In this document: one piece after another, positions 1 through 5,339 of the stretch
Layout of the letters: each line of letters opens with the position of its first letter
How positions within the stretch are numbered: position 1 is the stretch's first letter
NCBI GenBank assembly: GCA_030824295.1
Contig: JAVBYA010000303.1
Span: forward strand, 1 to 5,339
From: Bacteroidota bacterium
Lineage (GTDB): Bacteria; Bacteroidota; Ignavibacteria; UBA10030; UBA8401
Direction: 5' to 3'
DNA: 5,339 nucleotides
Program-made: the position numbers and the translations under genes
Notes under the pieces: generated by a model
Databases searched by the model: none
What the model was told of the DNA's origin: nothing
Seen by the model: only the letters and a program-made list of their open reading frames with translations

Positions 1-358
1 CGGACACCATCGCATACCACGAGGAGACGATCGCATTGGATGGCGACCGCTGCAGCACTTCCAGTTGACGTTCGAATCTGTGCGGAAGGGAGAGATCATC
101 AGCATCCATCCGTGCGATGATTTCAAAGCGAGCGCTCGACAATCCGGTGTTCAGTGCTGCCGTGAAGCCGATATGCGGCAGTGGGATATACACGATCCGG
201 GGATCATCCATTGCTTCGACGACCGACCGTGTACCGTCGGTCGATCCGTCATCCAGAACAAGCAATTCGAACTCGGTGACAGATTGCCGAAGGATGCTGG
301 TGATCGCCTGCCGGATGGTGGAGGCACAGTTATAGGTCGGCATGATCACGGAGATCAT
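1..358 (-). CDS. Glycosyltransferase family 2 (GT-A fold), N-terminal 119 residues, cut by left window edge
   Basis: The ATG at 358-356 opens a frame that stays open to the window edge, giving 119 codons with no stop. The protein starts MISVIMPTYN, the classic first beta strand of family 2 transferases. DDGSTDGT follows at residues 36-43 (nucleotide-sugar binding) and RMDADD at 83-88, where the DXD-type metal and diphosphate site is expected. These positions fit the first half of a GT2 domain. Such enzymes transfer a sugar from a nucleotide donor to a lipid-linked or glycan acceptor at the cytoplasmic membrane face. Donor and acceptor cannot be read from this fragment. The start overlaps the stop of the preceding gene as ATGA (355-358). 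The best upstream purine run, GGAAAGG, lies about 11 bases from the start, so initiation probably depends on coupling. The acceptor-determining C-terminal part is missing. Family assignment is firm; specificity is unknown. Confidence 0.93.
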   Translation of the reverse strand, partial: MISVIMPTYNCASTIRQAITSILRQSVTEFELLVLDDGSTDGTRSVVEAMDDPRIVYIPLPHIGFTAALNTGLSSARFEIIARMDADDLSLPHRFERQLEVLQRSPSNAIVSSWYAMVS

Positions 359-1533
359 TGTAACACCGACCTTTCCTTCAACGCCCTCACTTCGTCAGCG
401 GTGAACGGCTGTGTGCTCTTCGGATCGATGGGCAGAAGATACCGGGTGATGAAATTCCTGAGCTTCCGCTCATCGAGCAGTGCGTAGATGGACCTTCCCA
501 GATGCACCACCGGGATCCCCATCACCATCGCCTCCAATGCTGCTCCGGTCTGATGGGCGATGACCGTGACGGCAGAAGTCAAAAGGAATCGTGAAGGGAT
601 CCGGGAATAGAGTATCCCATCCGGACCTCCTGCCTGATGTACCGAGTGGATGAACCGCCGGTCTGATTCATCCGGATGGAATGTGATCAGCAGCGGTATC
701 CCGTGCTCACGGCTTAACGCACGTCCCTGGCTGATCCCGTCGAGGACCATCGAGAAACCGGCCGGTGATCGTTCATACTCATACGAGTGGCTCAGTGGAA
801 AGAGGATGAAGCGCTTGGGAACTTCGGACCCGCCACTGAGAAGATCCGATGGCGGACGTGTGAATGAAGCGATCAATGAACGAAGAAGTCCGCGGATTCC
901 GCGGTAGGGGATACCCTGTCGGAAAGAGGAAATAATGTCGATCGGCAACAGCCAGTTCTTATCGTGGTCCCGATCGCTGGTCACGACGGCGGACGTATCC
1001 TGAAACCGGCCGATGACGGCAGTGTATGCCCGCTCGTCCGGATCGTGAGCATCAAGGAGTGCGGTGTGAGAGTAGAGATAGGAGCGGTCATTCGTCCCTT
1101 CCGGATCGGCGAACAGCATCCCGGGAATGCTGCTCCGGTCGATGAATAACCGCGGAATACCGGCTGCCGCTGCACCATCGGTCATCGCCCGCGCCGCAAC
1201 CGTATTCCCTCCCCCCCACACCGTCACCAAATCCACTGTACCGGAATCGGTCAGCCGGCGCAGCGTTGTGGCGAAGGCATGATAGTAGGCAGATGCCTCG
1301 GACTCCGAGAACTCACCTTGAATGACGTCGATCGTATCGTGCAGGGGGACAGGATCATGGGCCGCGCTTCGGGCAGCAACGAGATGAACAGGGATCCCTT
1401 GTTGACGTGCAGAACGTGCGATCGAATATTTTGCTGTCACCATCATAACCGAAGACAAACGGTAGTCCACCGCCGCATTCCACCGCGAGAAGAACCGAAG
1501 CTGCTTCATGGATTCTGCCAAAGCGATGATCAC
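355..1533 (-). CDS. Capsule polysaccharide biosynthesis-like protein (KpsS/KpsC-related, putative glycosyltransferase)
   Basis: This is a 392-residue protein from a GTG start at 1533-1531; the open frame extends further upstream but only inside the preceding gene. GTG is chosen because AAAGAGG (1541-1547) sits 7 bases before it and GTGA overlaps the previous stop. An in-frame ATG eight codons later lacks such a site. Three segments resemble the capsule-synthesis family: WGGGN at residues 106-110, as in its 'v.wnG' segment; FIDRSSIPGMLFADPEGTN at 130-148, as in the family's acidic-residue/Pro-Gly/Asp-x-x-Gly-x-Asn segment; and a C-terminal GT-B-like half with FILFPLSH (242-249), FHPDE (285-289) and HQTGAALEAMVMGIPVVHLG (327-346). 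The length matches single-domain KpsS-type proteins. Known members add Kdo linkers to capsule lipid anchors; others have unknown donors. No signal peptide or membrane span is visible, so it is probably cytoplasmic. Similarity is remote, and another GT-B glycan transferase is possible. Confidence 0.68.
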   Translation of the reverse strand: MIIALAESMKQLRFFSRWNAAVDYRLSSVMMVTAKYSIARSARQQGIPVHLVAARSAAHDPVPLHDTIDVIQGEFSESEASAYYHAFATTLRRLTDSGTVDLVTVWGGGNTVAARAMTDGAAAAGIPRLFIDRSSIPGMLFADPEGTNDRSYLYSHTALLDAHDPDERAYTAVIGRFQDTSAVVTSDRDHDKNWLLPIDIISSFRQGIPYRGIRGLLRSLIASFTRPPSDLLSGGSEVPKRFILFPLSHSYEYERSPAGFSMVLDGISQGRALSREHGIPLLITFHPDESDRRFIHSVHQAGGPDGILYSRIPSRFLLTSAVTVIAHQTGAALEAMVMGIPVVHLGRSIYALLDERKLRNFITRYLLPIDPKSTQPFTADEVRALKERSVLQ

Positions 1534-2651
1534 ACTTGCACCTCTTTGGCGGACAGGATAGCGTTGAAGATCGTGCGGTATTCGGCCATCACCGTATTCC
1601 ACCGGAATGTTTCCGCTGTTCTGCTTCCGTTCCTGCTGATGGTCATCCACAGTGCATCATTCTCCAGCAGCAACCGCAGTGCATCGGATAACCGTGCGAC
1701 ATCACCGTACGGGACAACGATACAATCTTCCATTGTGCGCAGATGATCGGCGATCCCACAACGGTCCGTAAGGATCACTGGAACACCCAATGACATCGAC
1801 TCCAACGCGATCATACTGAAAGACTCATACCGACTTGGCACTACGGTGACACGGGCCTGTCTCAATTGTCCGGCAAAAGATATGCGTTCCATCTCGCCGC
1901 AGTATGCAGGGTTCTGTTCACCTCGGGGATTGGGACCGAAGATCCTCAAGTCCGGTCGGGGGGTGATCGACTGACACGCACGTTCAAGGATCTCAAGTCC
2001 TTTCACCGGATCACCGATTCCTCCCCCAAATACGACCGTTTTTGAATCATTCGGGGAATCGCGGAGTTCCACTGCTTCGATACCATGACGGATGATGTGC
2101 GCTGCGATGCCAGGATGGGACCGTTCGATCAGAAGCCGGTCCTGCTGGTTCAGACAGAGCACCGTCCCGGATAATCGCAGAATGAGACGCTTGATCACCG
2201 TGGTCATCATTGTGTTCCCGGGGTTGAGGAACAATGTGTCATGCATGGTAACAGAGATACGACAGCGTGCGATCACTGCAGCGAGTAGCAGCACGAGCAT
2301 ATGGTCCCGGACAACGATGCAGTGAACCAGCGCATACCGGCCGCGGATGATACGGAGTGCGAGTGGAATGATGCCGCCCGATAATCCTCGGCTGCCTTCC
2401 GTCACCGTTTCGCGCATTGGAGCGAAGATTCTACGCAACAGGTTTCTTCGCCGGAATGGATGGTACGCAACGGCCTGCACAGTTCGATCGGAGGTGAGTT
2501 GAGCGGAAATGACCCGTTGGAGGTATCCGGTGGAACTTCCGTCACGAAAGTACGATGGATGGTCACCCAACAATAGAATCGGACCGCCGGATCCCATACC
2601 GTCATTACGGAACAATCGTTCCTGCTCCACTGTTGGAACCGTCATCATCAT
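1530..2651 (-). CDS. Glycosyltransferase family 4 (GT-B fold, group 1)
   Basis: This is a 373-residue protein from the ATG at 2651-2649. The N-terminal Rossmann half begins with PILLLGDHPSYFRDG around residues 24-38. The C-terminal half carries VVFGGGIGDPVKGLEIL (207-223), whose lysine corresponds to the donor-phosphate-binding segment of the family. VVPSRYESFSMIALESMSLG at 270-289 contains the E-x7-E signature (Glu276 and Glu284) of retaining group 1 transferases, followed by VPVILTDRCG. Length and motif order are normal for a complete enzyme. It should transfer a sugar from a nucleotide donor to a growing lipid-linked glycan at the cytoplasmic membrane face; the sugar cannot be told. The start follows the upstream methyltransferase stop by two bases, and its own stop overlaps the next start as GTGA. 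Two further ATG codons follow immediately, and a TTG at 2657 is a possible earlier start, so the N-terminus is uncertain by a few residues. Confidence 0.92.
   Translation of the reverse strand: MMMTVPTVEQERLFRNDGMGSGGPILLLGDHPSYFRDGSSTGYLQRVISAQLTSDRTVQAVAYHPFRRRNLLRRIFAPMRETVTEGSRGLSGGIIPLALRIIRGRYALVHCIVVRDHMLVLLLAAVIARCRISVTMHDTLFLNPGNTMMTTVIKRLILRLSGTVLCLNQQDRLLIERSHPGIAAHIIRHGIEAVELRDSPNDSKTVVFGGGIGDPVKGLEILERACQSITPRPDLRIFGPNPRGEQNPAYCGEMERISFAGQLRQARVTVVPSRYESFSMIALESMSLGVPVILTDRCGIADHLRTMEDCIVVPYGDVARLSDALRLLLENDALWMTISRNGSRTAETFRWNTVMAEYRTIFNAILSAKEVQV
1541..1547 (-). promoter_or_regulatory. Ribosome binding site for the capsule-synthesis-like gene
   Basis: AAAGAGG on the minus strand ends 7 bases before the GTG at 1533 and lies inside the last codons of the upstream glycosyltransferase gene. 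It decides the GTG start over the in-frame ATG 24 bases downstream, which has no comparable purine run. Confidence 0.6.
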
Positions 2652-2653
2652 CG

Positions 2654-3349
2654 TCAAGGCTCCGCTACGACGATGAGGTTCGGTGTGACGATTCCGGATA
2701 GTTGGACATTGTAGAGAAGTTCCAAACCCCGTTGAAACAATCTCACTGCTTTCGCTCGTTTCCGTCCGATATATGCATTGGATATCCGGATACGGGTGAA
2801 CCCGGCGTTGAATAGCACTTGACGGATGCTCTCTTCCGTGAACCCGGTCTCATGTGTGAAGTCGATGTACCGACTTCGTAATCCGAACAGATGGCCCATA
2901 TTCGGCGTCTTCAGTACGATCCTCCCGCCGGCGCGGACCCGGGAGCGCAGTAATGTGCAGAACTCAATGATACGATCCTTGGGCAGATGCTCGATCAGGT
3001 CCAGTGCCGTGATCAAATCGTACTGCTCCGAATGGGTAGAAAGGAAATCAAGTGCATCGGCATGAACGACCTGATCAGTCACGAAACGCCGGCAGATACC
3101 GAGCTGTTCCTCCGAGCGGTCCACACCGGTCACTTTCGCAGCTCCGTGCTGCCGGAAGTAATGGAGTGTCCCTCCGATTCCGCATCCAATATCCAGCACA
3201 GACCGGTCGGCGATCGTTCCGCAATGGACACCGATCTCTCGTTCGTAGTGTTCGAGAGAACGGGCAAGCCAGTCCTGAACCGAACGTTCAGAGGCCGGGT
3301 CGATCCGGTTCATGCCTGCATAGTGCCCCGAGAAATATGTGTCGTTCAT
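2654..3349 (-). CDS. Class I SAM-dependent methyltransferase
   Basis: This is a 231-residue protein beginning MNDTYFSGHY at the ATG 3349-3347, which overlaps the flippase stop as ATGA. The open frame reaches further upstream only inside the flippase gene, so the longer version is not favoured. Motif I is textbook: VLDIGCGIGG at residues 51-60. It is followed by VTGVDRS (73-79), whose aspartate should contact the SAM ribose, HADALDF (96-102), LDLIEHL (116-122) and LKTPN (146-150). This order fits the Methyltransf_11/23 and UbiG-like group. The FTHETGFTEESI segment (164-175) and the following 'LFNAGF' are common in methyltransferases linked to surface glycans. The likely role is O- or N-methylation of a sugar or chain end before export, but this rests on context. 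There is no membrane segment, so it is expected to be soluble in the cytoplasm. It is distinct from the second methyltransferase upstream (4578-5291). Confidence 0.9.
   Translation of the reverse strand: MNDTYFSGHYAGMNRIDPASERSVQDWLARSLEHYEREIGVHCGTIADRSVLDIGCGIGGTLHYFRQHGAAKVTGVDRSEEQLGICRRFVTDQVVHADALDFLSTHSEQYDLITALDLIEHLPKDRIIEFCTLLRSRVRAGGRIVLKTPNMGHLFGLRSRYIDFTHETGFTEESIRQVLFNAGFTRIRISNAYIGRKRAKAVRLFQRGLELLYNVQLSGIVTPNLIVVAEP
2660..2663 (-). promoter_or_regulatory. Ribosome binding site deciding the GT4 start
   Basis: GGAG on the minus strand lies 8 bases before the ATG at 2651 but only 2 bases before the alternative TTG at 2657. Normal spacing favours the ATG, although TTG would give a four-base TTGA overlap like those at the other junctions. 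Confidence 0.5.
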
Positions 3350-4581
3350 GGTCCCATCCGTTTGATCAATCCTGAGCGGATCAACATGGTGCATTGAAGT
3401 ACGAAGACGATACCCTCGGCCAGGACTGTGGCCGCAACGGCGGCGATGATCCCGAACTGAGGGAGCAGGAGAACATTCACGGCAACATTGACCACCATCG
3501 CGAAGACAGCGGATCGAAATGCCGCATGCTCTTTCCCGACAGAGTTCAACATCACGCCGGTGAGGTTGTTGAAGAACAGGAACGGCAGAGCAATCAGAAG
3601 CATCCGTAATGTCGGTGCAGATGCACCGTACCCTTCCCCATAGATCTGACGAAGGATCATTTCTGCTCCGGTGCCGATGACCACTACGGACAGGAGCACG
3701 ATCACACTGAGCGACAATGCCGCATCGCTGATGGACCGCAGCAGTACATATCCGTTCCGGGAGAATTCGGCGGAGAGACGGGTGAAGAGCGGCGTCAGGA
3801 CGGCACCGGCGGTGATGTGCGGCGCTTTGTATACTGAATACGCTACAGCGTACACTGCCACCGCATCAGCATCAAGCATCGAGCGTATCACCAGCACATC
3901 GGCACGGTCGTAGATCCACACGAAGACCATTCCTGCACCCATCGGATAGGAACGCCGAAGTACCGACAGAAGTGTGTTCGATAGGAACTTCCATTGGACC
4001 CTGACCACACGTTCATGCACCGACATCCCTGTCCATACCGCTTGAAGAATAGTGCTGATGAGAAGCAAAATCAAGAGAAATGTTCCATCACGATACGAAC
4101 TGAATACGGCCAATGCACCGATCGCAAAGACCGCCCTGCAATAAACGGTGATTATGAACGGGGTCCGGTAATCGCTCTTGCCATAGAGTGTTCGTATGAA
4201 TAATGAGGCGATGCTGGAACTGTAGACCAAGAGACCGATAAGTGCAACGACAGGAGTGAACGGGAAGACGAAGACGGCATGGATACCGGCAAGCAGCAGA
4301 AAGTATGGAACGAGGAGGACCGATTTCAGCCATAGAATAGAAGAAAGATCGTCCTGCGCAGTTGCCGAAGCACCGGCAACGCTTCTCTGCATATACGGGG
4401 TGAAACCCAGCTCCGCTGCGGCGGACACGATCGCTGCAATGGCAAAGGTAGAGACAATCGTTCCGAACTGTTCCGTGGATGTGATCCGTGCGAGGATCGC
4501 AAAGAGAAGAACGTACGTTGCTTTGTCGGTAAGCGATAGCAGCAGCGCATACCGGCCGTCGGCAATGACCCGTTTCATCAT
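3346..4581 (-). CDS. Wzx-like polysaccharide flippase (MOP/MVF superfamily)
   Basis: This is a 411-residue integral membrane protein starting MMKRVIADGRYALLLSLTDK. About 12 hydrophobic stretches are visible, for example near residues 12-34, 43-62, 85-103, 108-130, 145-160, 167-184, 290-306, 328-345, 358-375 and 378-400. Family-like features are the charged break YDRADVLVI at 224-232 after the central helices, and YGEGYGASAPTLR at 314-326, matching the conserved YG..Y..a...Lr segment of O-antigen transporters. Such proteins move undecaprenyl-diphosphate-linked oligosaccharides from the cytoplasmic to the outer face of the inner membrane. The length is normal and the C-terminus is basic (LIKRMGP). 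The ATG at 4581 is preferred because it overlaps the upstream stop as ATGA and has GGAAAGG (4591-4597) 9 bases upstream. A frame-internal ATG at 4599 lacks a binding site. A teichuronic-type exporter of the same superfamily is possible. The substrate cannot be inferred. Confidence 0.9.
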   Translation of the reverse strand: MMKRVIADGRYALLLSLTDKATYVLLFAILARITSTEQFGTIVSTFAIAAIVSAAAELGFTPYMQRSVAGASATAQDDLSSILWLKSVLLVPYFLLLAGIHAVFVFPFTPVVALIGLLVYSSSIASLFIRTLYGKSDYRTPFIITVYCRAVFAIGALAVFSSYRDGTFLLILLLISTILQAVWTGMSVHERVVRVQWKFLSNTLLSVLRRSYPMGAGMVFVWIYDRADVLVIRSMLDADAVAVYAVAYSVYKAPHITAGAVLTPLFTRLSAEFSRNGYVLLRSISDAALSLSVIVLLSVVVIGTGAEMILRQIYGEGYGASAPTLRMLLIALPFLFFNNLTGVMLNSVGKEHAAFRSAVFAMVVNVAVNVLLLPQFGIIAAVAATVLAEGIVFVLQCTMLIRSGLIKRMGP

Positions 4582-5291
4582 CGAACGATGCCTTTCCATT
4601 CAGCATTCGACATGATCTCCGCGGAGCGGGGATCGATGACGATGAACGATTTCGTGAACCACCCGAACCGTTCCCGGAGGATCACACCGTCCGGGAACAG
4701 ACGGCGGAGTTCTGAGTATCGAAGCAGCCGCACCGACCGAACGGTATGCAGCGCTTCACTGTACCGTTTGGCCCGTCCGTACCATCCCAGCGGCAGAAGG
4801 GTATGGAGCACTGCCCGCACCGGGACCGGGAGCCAATGGAAGAACGGGAAAAGGAAGTGCGGCTCGAGCGGGAACCAATGGTTCGGGGTCTGGATATGAT
4901 AGTGCCGGGCAACACGGAGGACCTCCGCCGCCATCCGCTGCTGTTCCGGGAACATGCCGACATGTTCGATCACCGAGTTGGAAACGAGCAGGTCCACGGA
5001 CCGGTCGTTCCATTGTTCAAGATGAAGTGCATCGCCGTGAACGAAGGTGATGTTCGTATCCCGTAGTTCCAACACTCGGTTATTCATGATGCATACGCGG
5101 TGGGCACGCGTGTCGAATCCCTGCACGGCCCAGAATGCTTCCTCTCCGCCGACATCAAGGATGCTGCACGGTTCCCGCTCCGTCACCTGGACCTGTTCTA
5201 GGATGATCCGGAACCGCTCCCTCCGGAAGCGAGCAGCAGGAGAATCCATCATCGTACTGTCGGCCAGCCGATGCAGGATCGAGCGGATCAT
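4578..5291 (-). CDS. SAM-dependent methyltransferase, type 11-like, polysaccharide-cluster subtype
   Basis: This is a 237-residue protein from the ATG at 5291, well supported by a strong ribosome binding site. The SAM-binding region reads ILDVGGEEAFW at residues 44-54, HGDALHL at 85-91 and SNSVIEHVG at 104-112. Motif I is DVGG rather than D-x-G-x-G-x-G, a variant I associate with a methyltransferase subgroup found beside glycosyltransferases. The block QTPNHWFPLEPHFLFP at 134-149 is the other hallmark: TPN followed by a P-[IL]-E-P-H-F motif, with a hydrophobic, proline-rich stretch after it (FFHWLPVPVRAVL) that may touch the membrane or a lipid-linked acceptor. It probably methylates a sugar or lipid-linked glycan at the inner membrane; the acceptor is unknown. 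Its stop overlaps the flippase start as ATGA. The frame is also open upstream to the window edge, but without a better start. The general class is secure; the role is inferred from context. Confidence 0.85.
   Translation of the reverse strand: MIRSILHRLADSTMMDSPAARFRRERFRIILEQVQVTEREPCSILDVGGEEAFWAVQGFDTRAHRVCIMNNRVLELRDTNITFVHGDALHLEQWNDRSVDLLVSNSVIEHVGMFPEQQRMAAEVLRVARHYHIQTPNHWFPLEPHFLFPFFHWLPVPVRAVLHTLLPLGWYGRAKRYSEALHTVRSVRLLRYSELRRLFPDGVILRERFGWFTKSFIVIDPRSAEIMSNAEWKGIVR
4591..4597 (-). promoter_or_regulatory. Ribosome binding site for the flippase gene
   Basis: GGAAAGG on the minus strand ends 9 bases before the ATG at 4581. It lies inside the end of the preceding methyltransferase gene and immediately overlaps the alternative ATG at 4599, so it supports the shorter, 411-residue product. 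Confidence 0.5.
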
Positions 5292-5339
5292 GGTCTTCCT
5301 CCCAGAAAGCCAACAGCCGCTGGGGAATTCACCCCAACG
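5288..5339 (-). CDS. Probable 3' end of an upstream gene (partial, last 16 codons)
   Basis: One minus-strand frame entering from the right edge encodes VGVNSPAAVGFLGGRP and then stops at TGA 5290-5288, overlapping the next ATG as ATGA. Four of the other junctions use the same four-base overlap, which makes this the likely end of the preceding operon gene. Sixteen residues are too few to identify it. A second frame, the one shared with the methyltransferase, is also open across this stretch, so this is a context-based call. No promoter or terminator is visible in these 50 bases. Confidence 0.45.
   Translation of the reverse strand, partial: VGVNSPAAVGFLGGRP
5297..5303 (-). promoter_or_regulatory. 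Strong ribosome binding site for the type 11 methyltransferase
   Basis: GGGAGGA on the minus strand, containing a full GGAGG core 6 bases before the ATG at 5291, is the strongest Shine-Dalgarno match in the window. It fixes this start although the frame stays open upstream to the edge. Confidence 0.75.

Noticed and set aside
65..487. Plus-strand open frame of 140 codons opposite the GT2 and capsule-like genes
   Set aside because: It lies antisense to two well-supported genes, has no recognisable domain, and its composition (many Arg, Cys, His, Ser) is typical of a shadow frame.
1279..1746. Plus-strand open frame of 155 codons antisense to the capsule-like/GT4 junction
   Set aside because: No motif, no ribosome binding site supporting it, and low-complexity Ser/Arg/Cys content. 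The opposite strand has convincing genes throughout.
2987..3397. Plus-strand open frames of 136 and 107 codons opposite the methyltransferase
   Set aside because: They are mirror frames of the SAM-binding gene. Motif I and the other catalytic segments read correctly on the minus strand, leaving no room for a real plus-strand gene.
2328..4558. A 16-base word (2328-2343) repeated exactly at 4543-4558
   Set aside because: Both copies encode Gly-Arg-Tyr-Ala-Leu in frame, in the GT4 and flippase genes. There is no similarity around them, so this is shared codon choice and not a repeat element.
4088..4606. Minus-strand 172-codon frame overlapping the flippase start
   Set aside because: It is an alternative frame of the flippase gene, rich in Arg, Cys and Ser and lacking any domain. 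The membrane-spanning frame is clearly the real one.
5321..5336. Small inverted repeat TGGGG-AATTCA-CCCCA
   Set aside because: The stem is only five pairs with no T-tract, and it lies in the probable coding end of the upstream gene, so it is not supported as a terminator or operator.
1..5339. CRISPR arrays, tRNA or rRNA genes, insertion sequences, toxin-antitoxin or defence modules
   Set aside because: I looked on both strands and found no spaced direct repeats, no terminal inverted repeats, no transposase motifs and no RNA gene signatures; coding sequence fills the window.

Overview
The window is a densely packed stretch of a bacterial surface-polysaccharide biosynthesis locus. Every supported gene lies on the minus strand, so the reading order is from the right end (5339) to the left end (1). 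The base composition is moderate to moderately high in GC (about 53-56% by eye). The gene set (lipid-linked glycan flippase, glycosyltransferases, capsule-synthesis-like protein, small methyltransferases) fits a Gram-negative capsule, O-antigen or exopolysaccharide cluster. No ribosomal or housekeeping marker is present, so I cannot name the phylum. An environmental or metagenomic lineage is only a guess.

Layout in transcription order: (a) 5339-5288, the last 16 codons of a probable upstream gene that runs off the right edge; (b) 5291-4578, a SAM-dependent methyltransferase of the 'type 11' kind found in polysaccharide clusters; (c) 4581-3346, a Wzx-like multi-spanning flippase; (d) 3349-2654, a second, canonical class I SAM methyltransferase; (e) 2651-1530, a GT4-type (GT-B) glycosyltransferase; (f) 1533-355, a divergent capsule polysaccharide biosynthesis (KpsS/KpsC-like) protein; (g) 358-1, the first 119 residues of a GT2 (GT-A) glycosyltransferase cut by the left edge.

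There is essentially no intergenic DNA. Stop and start codons overlap by four bases (ATGA or GTGA) at five of the six junctions, counting the one with the partial upstream gene. The sixth junction (d/e) either has a two-base gap or uses a TTGA overlap. This implies one polycistronic message with translational coupling. I see no promoter, terminator, tRNA, mobile element, CRISPR array or significant repeat.

Working model (inference): the glycosyltransferases (e), (g) and possibly (f) assemble an oligosaccharide on a carrier lipid at the inner face of the cytoplasmic membrane. One or both methyltransferases may modify a sugar or cap the chain, and the flippase moves the lipid-linked unit across the membrane. 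The polymerase, initiating transferase and nucleotide-sugar genes are not in the window and presumably lie on either side. The content is mostly that of an ordinary glycan locus. The items most worth a second look are the divergent capsule-synthesis-like protein in a Wzx-type operon, the paired unlike methyltransferases, the extreme gene packing, and a marked excess of GATC tetramers.
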